A DNA stretch of 64,000 bases, taken from Streptomyces coacervatus (GTDB lineage Bacteria > Actinomycetota > Actinomycetes > Streptomycetales > Streptomycetaceae). Positions 57,939-64,000 of this stretch are shown one piece after another. Where the stretch lies: positions 310,001-374,000 of the forward strand of contig NZ_JARHTP010000007.1 of the NCBI RefSeq assembly GCF_029223485.1, read 5' to 3'. Under the pieces are notes generated by a model, which did not search any database, was not told where the DNA came from, and saw only the letters and a program-made list of their open reading frames with translations. The position numbers were made by a program, and so were the translations under genes. The stretch's first letter is position 1. Every line of letters starts with the position of its first letter.

Positions 57939-58994
57939 TCACTGTTCTGCCGCCGCCACCGAGTCCCGCACCACCACATGAGTCCCCAGCAGCAGATGCT
58001 CGTCCGGGGTCTGAGGGGTGCGGCCCAGGGCGGTGCGGACGGCGAGGCGGCCCAGCTCCTCGTAGGGCACATGGACCGTGGTCAGGGCGGGATGCAGATC
58101 GCGGGCGAACGGAATGTCGTCGTAACCGGCCAGCGAAACATCGCCCGGCACGTCCAGGCCGGCCTCGTGCAGCGCGGTCAGCGCACCGGCCGCGACCATG
58201 TCCGTGGCGGCGACCACGGCCGTGAACTCCAGCCCGTCCTTGAGGGCCCCGCGCATCAGACGGTGGCCGGAGTCGCGGGTGAAGTCGCCGTGCAGGAGGA
58301 GGGCCGGGTCGGGTTCGAGGCCGCGGGCGCGATGGGCGGCGAGATAGCCGCGCTCACGGCCCTGGGCCGTGGTGTGGTCGGACTTGCCGCCGAGGAAGAG
58401 AACGCGCCGGTGGCCCTGGGCGAGGACGTGCGCGACCAGGGCATACGCGCCGCCCTCGTTGTCGTACTCGATGACCGTCACCGGGGAGCCGGCGCCGAGC
58501 GGCGGCCGCCCGCACAGCACCAGGCGGGAACCGGCGGAGGCCAGCGAGTCGGCGATACGGCGGGTGCGCTCGCGGTACTCCGGGGTGTCGGCGGCACCGC
58601 CCACCAGAATCACGGCGGCGGCGCGCTGGGCCCGCATCATCTCCACGAACTCCAGCTCGCGCTGCACATCGCCCTCCGTGCTGCACACCAGACACAGATG
58701 CCCGAGCCGGGTCGCCTCCCGCTCCACGCCGTACGCCATGTGCGCGAACGACGGCCCGGTGATGTCCTCCAGCACGAAGGCGAGGGTGGGCGTCCCGACA
58801 CCGGCGACCGCTTTGGCGCGCGCGTCGGCGACGTAGTCCATCTCATGGACGGCCCGCATCACACGGCTACGGGTCGCAGTGCTCACCGGATACACCCCGC
58901 CGAGCACGCGCGACACGGTCGACGCGGACACCCCCGCGCGGGCGGCCACATCCCGGATGGTGCTGCGGCTCGCATCCTCGCTCTTCCTGGTCAT
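57939..58994 (-). CDS. LacI family transcriptional regulator, paralogue B
   Basis: 351 aa from the ATG at 58994. HTH: STIRDVAARAGVSASTVSRVLGGVYPVSTATRSRVMRAV. The effector domain has IEYDNEGGAYALVAHVLAQGHRRVLFLGG and VSLAGYDDIPFARDLHPALTTVHVPYEELG. It is a full-length homologue of the regulator at 44033-45121. GGCAACCGGTTCCC at 59032-59045, 38 bases before its start, is the same operator type as those before the second sugar operon, suggesting it represses itself and that operon. It is convergent with the esterase gene, 27 bases apart. Confidence 0.92.
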   Translation of the reverse strand: MTRKSEDASRSTIRDVAARAGVSASTVSRVLGGVYPVSTATRSRVMRAVHEMDYVADARAKAVAGVGTPTLAFVLEDITGPSFAHMAYGVEREATRLGHLCLVCSTEGDVQRELEFVEMMRAQRAAAVILVGGAADTPEYRERTRRIADSLASAGSRLVLCGRPPLGAGSPVTVIEYDNEGGAYALVAHVLAQGHRRVLFLGGKSDHTTAQGRERGYLAAHRARGLEPDPALLLHGDFTRDSGHRLMRGALKDGLEFTAVVAATDMVAAGALTALHEAGLDVPGDVSLAGYDDIPFARDLHPALTTVHVPYEELGRLAVRTALGRTPQTPDEHLLLGTHVVVRDSVAAAEQ

Positions 58995-59031
58995 GCCCGC
59001 CTCGCCCCCTCGGAACTGCGGAAACAGCCCC

Positions 59032-59045
59032 GGCAACCGGTTCCC
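59032..59045. promoter_or_regulatory. LacI-type operator upstream of lacI paralogue B
   Basis: GGCAACCGGTTCCC differs from the perfect palindrome at 46567 at one position. Its place in the promoter region of the regulator gene suggests autoregulation. Confidence 0.6.
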
Positions 59046-59056
59046 ACCGGCGAGAC

Positions 59057-59097
59057 TAGCGCCCTGAAGGGGCGCGGGGAACTGCGCGAGCAACCAC
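59057..59097. repeat. Dispersed intergenic repeat, copy 4
   Basis: AGCGCCCTGAAGGGGCGC then GGGGAACTGCGCGAGCAACC. It lies 56 bases beyond the 3' end of the minus-strand homocysteine methyltransferase gene. Confidence 0.85.
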
Positions 59098-59152
59098 CGA
59101 AAAGCGGCAGCCGCAAGCCAACAAAAGCCCTACGGCGAGAAGGCGAACCGGC

Positions 59153-60076
59153 TCAGCCCCGCAACGCCCCCGCGATCCCCGCGATGGCCCCCGGCCCCAC
59201 CCTGCAGCACCCGCCGATCAGCCGCGCCCCCGACTCCCGCCACCCGATGACTTCTTCCGGCGTGAAGGACGAGCGCCCGGCCCAGGCACGGGCCTCGGCG
59301 TCCCAGGCTTCGCCGCTGTTCGGGTAGACGACGACCGGCTTGCCGGTCACACGGGCCGCCGTCTCGACCGCTCCGTCGACATCCTGCGGCGCACAGCAGT
59401 TCACACCCACCGCGATGACCTCGTCCACGTCGGCAGCCAGCCCGAACGCCTCATCCAGCGACTGTCCCGCACGGGTGCGATCGCCTTCCACGGTGTACGA
59501 AAGCCAGGCGGGGACGCCAAGCCCCCGCACCGCCCGCAGCAGCGCCCGCGCCTCGTCGGAGTCCGGCACCGTCTCCAGCGCCAGCACATCGGGACCGGCC
59601 GCGGCCAGCACCTCCAGACGGGGCCGGTGAAAGCGCTCCAGCTCGTCGACGCTCAGCCCGTACCGCCCCCGGTACTCGGACCCGTCCGCGAGCATCGCCC
59701 CGTACGGACCGACCGAGGCCGCCACCCACAGCGGTCGCGCGACCCCCTTCGCCTGCGCCTGCCGAGCCGCCTCCCGCGCCAACTCCACGCTCAGAGCGAG
59801 GAGTTCGGCCGCCTTCTCGCGACCGATCCCGCGCTTCTCGAAGCCCTCGAACGTGGCCTGGTAGCTGGAGGTGATCGCGACGTCCGCGCCTGCCTCGTAG
59901 TACGCGAGATGCGCCGCGGTGATCGCCGCGGGCCGCTCGGCGAGCAGCCGCGCCGACCACAGCTCGTCACTCAGGTCGTGCCCGGCGGACTCCAGCTGGT
60001 TGGACATGCCGCCGTCGAGCACGACGGTTCCGGCGGCGAGGGCCTGGGCGAGGGAGGAAGGGGTGTCGCTGGTCAT
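59153..60076 (-). CDS. mmuM: Homocysteine S-methyltransferase
   Basis: 307 aa. DGGMSNQLESAGHDLSDELWSARLL near the N-terminus binds homocysteine, and the zinc ligands are in VNCCAPQDV and IGGCCRVGP, the GGCC motif of the family. It transfers a methyl group from S-methylmethionine (or SAM) to homocysteine, giving methionine. The ATG at 60076 has -10 box TAGCGT six bases upstream (60083-60088), so it is probably leaderless. It sits between sugar-locus genes without obvious metabolic linkage. Confidence 0.92.
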   Translation of the reverse strand: MTSDTPSSLAQALAAGTVVLDGGMSNQLESAGHDLSDELWSARLLAERPAAITAAHLAYYEAGADVAITSSYQATFEGFEKRGIGREKAAELLALSVELAREAARQAQAKGVARPLWVAASVGPYGAMLADGSEYRGRYGLSVDELERFHRPRLEVLAAAGPDVLALETVPDSDEARALLRAVRGLGVPAWLSYTVEGDRTRAGQSLDEAFGLAADVDEVIAVGVNCCAPQDVDGAVETAARVTGKPVVVYPNSGEAWDAEARAWAGRSSFTPEEVIGWRESGARLIGGCCRVGPGAIAGIAGALRG

Positions 60077-60197
60077 GTCATGACGCTAGTCGAAGGGGCG
60101 GACGGCGGCCGCCTATGTCCAGTACATGAACAGATCGCCCAACATGTGGCACGCCGGCTTCAGGAGCGGAAGTGCCGGTGTGACGGCCGGGCAGGCC

Positions 60198-62315
60198 TCA
60201 ACCCTGCGCCGCATGCCGCCCGCCCCTCCGCCCACCCTTGCGTCCGCGCTTGACCGCCGGGATCACGAGCCCGATGAGCAGCCCCATCGCCAGCACGTAC
60301 GGCCACCAACCGAGGCCGCTGCTCGCGGTGCTGGCGGTGCGGGGGTCGGCGGCCGCCTTCGCGCCGGACGCCGCCGTGTCCGGGTGCGCGGCGGCGGTGG
60401 AGTGGCTTGATGTGGTCGCTGTCAGGGTGACGTCGTTGCCGTCGCCGCCGCGGTAGCTGATGCGGTACATCGTGTCGGCGAGCTTCAGGCGGGCACCTTC
60501 CTTCAGTCCCTTGAAGGTGCCGATGGTCTTCGACTGTCCCGCGTGATCGAGGACGGTGATCTTCCGGGCCGGCTTGGTCCCGGCGGCCGAGAGGTCCAGG
60601 TCGCCCGCCAAGCGGACCGAGGAACCGGTCACCTTCAACGGGCTGTCGCCCAGGACCTGCTCGCCCTTCCCGCTCTGCGTGTACGCACCGGCGACGGTCA
60701 CCCCGCCCGCAACCACCCCGTCGTTGGTCACCGCCCCCTTCACCGTGCCCTTGCCGGACAGCGAGGTCGCCACCCGCAGCCCGGCCGCCCCCGCATCCAG
60801 CCGCGCCCCGGCCGACGTCAGCCGAATCGCCTTGCTGCGAGCGAGAGTTGCCCCGCCGCGCAGTGCCAGTGTGCCCTTCTTGACGGTCGTCGTGCCGGTG
60901 TAGGTCACCGCACTCCCCGTCAGCGTCGAGGTCGCGGCGCCCGACTGGACGAACGCGCCCGACCCGCTGATCCGGGACAGCGACACGCCGGTCGACACGT
61001 TCTGCACGACCAGCGTCCCGTCGTTCACCACCCGGCGGCCCGCCGTCCCCGTCATCAGGGAGCCGTCGCCGCTGCCCGACGACCCCAGACCCAGCCGCAG
61101 CACCGCGCCCTTCTCCACAGTCGTGGAGCCGTCGTAGTACTGCTTCGCCGCGAACGTCACGTCGTTCCCGCGCGTCCCCGCGATGACGACGTCCCCGGCG
61201 CCGGGCGCGGCGAGGGTGTCGTGGTACCTGCCGCCGCCGATCGGGGCGCCGAGCGTGACGGGGCCGTTGTAGTCGAAGGTCAGCTTCGAGCGGCGGCCGC
61301 TCGCCTCGTGCAGGTTGATGTAGACGGTGTCCTTCGTCCCCGGCATGAAGATCTTGTGCGTGGTCCCGTCGCCCCAGTACACGTCCGCGCCCTCGATGTT
61401 GGTGCCCCGCTTGTTCAACTGGTGGGCGATTGCATGCCAGTTGAGGCTCGGATCGCTGAGCGAGGGGTTGGTGTCGCCGCCCCGGTCGCTGTAGCTGTAC
61501 TGGCCGGTGAGCACGACCTTGCTGCCGGGCCGGGTGTGGACGTTGACGTCGCTGCCGTACTCGCGCTGGTAGAAGTTCTGGCGCAGTTTGATCGTCTGGT
61601 ACAGCGGGGTGTCGATGATCCAGGAGCCCTGGTTGACGATCGCACGGGCGGCCGGCAGCGCCACCGGGTACTCGGGGCGGCCGACCGCCATCCCCGTGCC
61701 GTTGTCGATGACCCCGGAGAAGGGGTGCGTACCGGCCAGGTCCAGGGTGCCCCACATGTTGCGGGGCTGGGTGACCAGGCCCGAGCCGCTGATGGTGCCG
61801 ATGTTGAAGGTGCGGGTCAGCGACAGCGTCAATGTGCCGTCGACCCGGACGTTGAGCTGGTTCAGCTGGTAGCCGGGCGTGTTGTACGGGAAGTGGCCGA
61901 TCAGTCCCGTGCCGCCACCCGTGCCGTACTGCAGCGTCGCCCCGCGCTCGACGGTGATCGCGGGCGGGTCGGGGTTGGTCACCGTGGTGTACGGGTGGTT
62001 GCCGCCCTGCGTCCTCACGACCTGCCGCTGACGGGACTTGGGCAGTGTGAAGTCGCTGTCCTTGGTGAGCACCAGTGTCCCGCCGCCGCGCACGGTGAGC
62101 GTGCCCTCGCCGTGGAACACGCCGTCGTACGTCGTCGTCCCGGACGGGACGGTGACCACGGTGTCGCCCGCGAGCGTCACGTCCCGGTCGGCGAGCACGT
62201 CGGCGGTGACGTCACGGGTACCGGCGGCCGCGGCGGGGTGACCGATGGCGAGCAGGGCGGCGACCGCCGCGAGGGCTCCGGCGACGGCTGCTGTCTTGTG
62301 GGTATGGCTGCGCAC
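60198..62315 (-). CDS. Secreted, membrane-anchored beta-rich surface protein
   Basis: 705 aa from a GTG at 62315 (VRSHTHKTAAVAG); a TTG at 62351 is an alternative. The signal peptide is AGALAAVAALLAIGHPAAAAG. The mature part is made of short beta repeats of the form TVVTVPSGTTTYDGVFHGEGTLTV, FTGSAVTYTGTTTVKKGTLALRGG and SLSGKGTVKGAVTNDGVVAG, the pattern of autotransporter-type passenger beta-helices. The C-terminus has a membrane helix, WWPYVLAMGLLIGLVIPAV, and a basic tail, so it is anchored in the cell membrane rather than by a sortase (no LPxTG). Divergent from a GH43 gene and sharing its control region, it may bind polysaccharide at the cell surface. Confidence 0.78.
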   Translation of the reverse strand: MRSHTHKTAAVAGALAAVAALLAIGHPAAAAGTRDVTADVLADRDVTLAGDTVVTVPSGTTTYDGVFHGEGTLTVRGGGTLVLTKDSDFTLPKSRQRQVVRTQGGNHPYTTVTNPDPPAITVERGATLQYGTGGGTGLIGHFPYNTPGYQLNQLNVRVDGTLTLSLTRTFNIGTISGSGLVTQPRNMWGTLDLAGTHPFSGVIDNGTGMAVGRPEYPVALPAARAIVNQGSWIIDTPLYQTIKLRQNFYQREYGSDVNVHTRPGSKVVLTGQYSYSDRGGDTNPSLSDPSLNWHAIAHQLNKRGTNIEGADVYWGDGTTHKIFMPGTKDTVYINLHEASGRRSKLTFDYNGPVTLGAPIGGGRYHDTLAAPGAGDVVIAGTRGNDVTFAAKQYYDGSTTVEKGAVLRLGLGSSGSGDGSLMTGTAGRRVVNDGTLVVQNVSTGVSLSRISGSGAFVQSGAATSTLTGSAVTYTGTTTVKKGTLALRGGATLARSKAIRLTSAGARLDAGAAGLRVATSLSGKGTVKGAVTNDGVVAGGVTVAGAYTQSGKGEQVLGDSPLKVTGSSVRLAGDLDLSAAGTKPARKITVLDHAGQSKTIGTFKGLKEGARLKLADTMYRISYRGGDGNDVTLTATTSSHSTAAAHPDTAASGAKAAADPRTASTASSGLGWWPYVLAMGLLIGLVIPAVKRGRKGGRRGGRHAAQG

Positions 62316-62504
62316 GTGATCGGAGACGGGCGGGGCGAGCGCCGATAACAAAAAATCGGCAGGAAAAGAAAGCGCCTTCCCCTTTCCCGTCCGACCCGTT
62401 GACCTCCTCGTTCCCCAGCCTTACCTTTCGGCTGTTCGCAATAACAACAGATGTTCTCAATACCGAACATCGCTCTCAGGACACCCACCCGAGAGGCAGT
62501 CCGC
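62316..62504. promoter_or_regulatory. Divergent control region of the surface protein and GH43 genes
   Basis: GAAAGCGCCTTC (62368-62379) is identical to the site at 46405-46416 before the dehydrogenase gene. CTGTT-N9-AACAG (62432-62450) and ATGTTC-N8-GAACAT (62451-62470) are adjacent inverted repeats. GCCGAT-N8-ATCGGC with an A/T loop (62341-62360) can fold near the minus-strand start. A purine-rich GAGAGGCAG lies before the GH43 ATG at 62505. Confidence 0.55.
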
Positions 62505-63596
62505 ATGAGCCGCGCCCCCGACTTCTCCCGACGACGACTGCTGCTGAAAGGCGCCCTGGCCGCGGGCGCCCTCGCCGCGACCCCCGCAGTCGCCGAAGCC
62601 GCCCCGAGTCCGAAAAAGTCCACCCCGTTCGTGAACCCGCTCGTCCGTCAGCGCGCCGACCCCTACATCCACCGCCACGCCGACGGCCACTACTACTTCA
62701 CGGCCACGGTCCCCGAGTACGACCGCATCATCCTGCGCCGCTCCCGCACCGTGAACGGCCTCGCGACCGCTGCCGAGTCCGTGATCTGGACCAAGCACGC
62801 CACGGGTGCCATGGGTGCGCACATCTGGGCGCCGGAGATCCATCGCATCGGCGGCAAGTGGTACATCTACTTCGCCTCCGCGCCCGCCGAGAGCGTGTGG
62901 GACATCCGTATCTGGGTCCTGGAGAACGCCAACTCCGATCCCCTCAAGGGGACTTGGGTGGAGAAGGGGCAGGTGAAGACCGCCTGGGAGACCTTCTCCC
63001 TGGACGCCACCACCTTCACCCACCGAGGCACCCGCTATCTCGTCTGGGCCCAGCACGAGCCCGGCCAGGACAACAACACCGCACTGTGGTTGTCGAAGAT
63101 GGCGAACCCATGGACCCTGACGGGCCCTCAAGTCCGGCTCTCCACCCCCGAGTTCGACTGGGAGACCGTCGGCTACAAGGTCAACGAGGGCCCCGCGGTC
63201 CTCGCCCGCAACGGCCGTCTTTTCCTCTCCTACTCCGCCAGTGCCACCGACCACCACTACTGCATGGGCCTGCTGACCGTCGACGCGAACGCCGACCTGA
63301 TGGACGCCGCCAACTGGTCCAAGTCGCCGGTCCCCGTCTTCACCAGCAACGACACCACCAAGCAGTACGGCCCCGGCCACAACTGCTTCACGGTCGCCGA
63401 GGACGGGCGCAGTGACGTCCTCGTCTACCACGCCCGCCAGTACAAGGAGATCACCGGCGACCCGCTGCACGACCCCAACCGCCACACCCGGATCCAGAAG
63501 CTGGGCTGGAACCCGGACGGCACCCCCCACTTCGGTATCCCCGTGGCCGACACGGTCGCCGGCACGGCGGCCGACTCCGCGAAGGAGAGTGCGTGA
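62505..63596 (+). CDS. Secreted glycoside hydrolase family 43 enzyme
   Basis: 363 aa from the ATG at 62505. Tat signal FSRRRLLLKGALAAGALAATP with AEAAP cleavage site. The propeller has NPLVRQRADPYIHRHADGHYYFTATVPEYDRIILRRS (catalytic-base Asp in ADPYI), GAMGAHIWAPEIHRIGGKWYIYF (middle residue in WAPEIH) and VNEGPAVLARNGRLFLSYS (acid Glu in NEGP). These match extracellular arabinofuranosidase-type GH43 members. It would trim side chains of pectic arabinan or arabinogalactan outside the cell. The next GH43 gene begins one base after its stop codon. Confidence 0.9.
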   Translation: MSRAPDFSRRRLLLKGALAAGALAATPAVAEAAPSPKKSTPFVNPLVRQRADPYIHRHADGHYYFTATVPEYDRIILRRSRTVNGLATAAESVIWTKHATGAMGAHIWAPEIHRIGGKWYIYFASAPAESVWDIRIWVLENANSDPLKGTWVEKGQVKTAWETFSLDATTFTHRGTRYLVWAQHEPGQDNNTALWLSKMANPWTLTGPQVRLSTPEFDWETVGYKVNEGPAVLARNGRLFLSYSASATDHHYCMGLLTVDANADLMDAANWSKSPVPVFTSNDTTKQYGPGHNCFTVAEDGRSDVLVYHARQYKEITGDPLHDPNRHTRIQKLGWNPDGTPHFGIPVADTVAGTAADSAKESA

Positions 63597-63597
63597 G

Positions 63598-64000
63598 ATG
63601 AGACGTGCGTACGCGGTACTGCTCGCCCTCTGTCTGGGCCTGCTCGGCGCCCTCGCGACCGCAGGACCGGTCCAGGCGGCCGCCCAGACCATCCCCAACG
63701 GCGTTCAGTTCACCGACACTTCGGGCAATGCCGTCCACGCCCATGGCGGCGGCGTCATCAAGGTCGGCTCGTACTACTACTGGTTCGGCGAGGACCGCAA
63801 CTCCGACAACACCTTCAAGTACGTGGACGCCTACCGCTCCACCGACCTGAAGAACTGGGAGTTCAGAAACCACGTCCTGACCCAGTCCTCCGCCTCCGAG
63901 CTCGGCACCGCCTACATCGAGCGTCCGAAAGTCATCTACAACGCTTCCACCGGCAAGTTCGTGATGTGGATGCACAAGGAGAACGGCGTCGACTACAGCC
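63598..64000 (+). CDS. Secreted GH43-type enzyme, exo-beta-1,3-galactanase-like (3' end outside window)
   Basis: 134 codons are visible. A Sec signal MRRAYAVLLALCLGLLG ends near VQAAAQ. The mature start IPNGVQFTDTSGNAVHAHGGGVIKVGSYYYWFGEDR followed by YRSTDLKNWEFRNHVL and IERPKVIYNASTGKFVMWMH resembles GH43 exo-beta-1,3-galactanases that attack arabinogalactan backbones. The start lies one base past the previous stop (TGAGATG), so the two GH43 genes are coupled. The catalytic residues further on are outside the window. Confidence 0.8.
   Translation, partial: MRRAYAVLLALCLGLLGALATAGPVQAAAQTIPNGVQFTDTSGNAVHAHGGGVIKVGSYYYWFGEDRNSDNTFKYVDAYRSTDLKNWEFRNHVLTQSSASELGTAYIERPKVIYNASTGKFVMWMHKENGVDYS

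Noticed and set aside
60198..62315. Classical autotransporter
   Set aside because: No C-terminal beta-barrel and the host is Gram-positive; the C-terminus is a single membrane helix with a basic tail.

Overview
The window is high-GC actinobacterial chromosome, almost certainly Streptomyces. Third codon positions are nearly all G or C, there are many GTG starts, many genes appear leaderless (a TANNNT box 6-8 nt before the start codon), and mycothiol-family proteins, Tat-exported hydrolases, LacI-controlled sugar ABC operons without their own ATPase, and typical Streptomyces dispersed repeats are all present. No rRNA, tRNA, CRISPR array, transposase, phage gene or replication origin was seen.

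Layout. 1-8217: the 3' part of a sugar-binding lipoprotein, an MGT-family glycosyltransferase with a palindromic operator, an MMPL exporter and four small enzyme genes. 8289-17707 (all minus strand): a sulfur assimilation locus. In transcription order it has a tiny Cys-containing leader ORF, sulfite reductase cysI, a 59-aa zinc-ribbon protein, cysH, cysC, cysD, cysN, a sulfonate-type ABC importer (binding protein, ATPase, permease) and a sirohydrochlorin chelatase that would supply siroheme to CysI. Most junctions are ATGA overlaps. 17835-23334: GNAT acetyltransferase, secreted protein, GAF/winged-helix regulator, acyl-CoA dehydrogenase.

23558-31208 is the most striking part: a five-gene minus-strand operon. 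It encodes a membrane protein with a carrier domain, six membrane segments and three soluble segments (the C-terminal architecture of poly-epsilon-lysine synthetase Pls), a separate adenylation-carrier NRPS protein, an Fe(II)/2-oxoglutarate oxygenase, and SbnB- and SbnA-like enzymes that together make L-2,3-diaminopropionate. The reading is a split homopoly(amino acid) synthetase making an oligo- or poly-diaminopropionate, possibly hydroxylated.

31675-37603 holds mixed housekeeping and regulatory genes (YihY, NmrA-like, two AraC-type regulators, two VOC proteins, DUF5954). 37749-64000 is a plant or algal polysaccharide locus. It has three LacI regulators, two ABC sugar importers (binding protein plus two permeases each, no ATPase), GH43 enzymes, a GH28-like beta-helix enzyme, two tandem alginate-lyase-family proteins, a carboxylesterase, a hydroxyacid dehydrogenase, a homocysteine methyltransferase, a beta-rich cell-surface protein, and a GH43 resembling exo-beta-1,3-galactanases cut by the window end. 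Palindromes related to GGCAACCGGTTGCC recur before several of these genes and probably bind the two paralogous LacI regulators.

A GCGCCC-GAA-GGGGCGC hairpin element occurs four times, always at gene 3' ends. Functions are assigned by recognising motifs and family features by eye; no database search was run.
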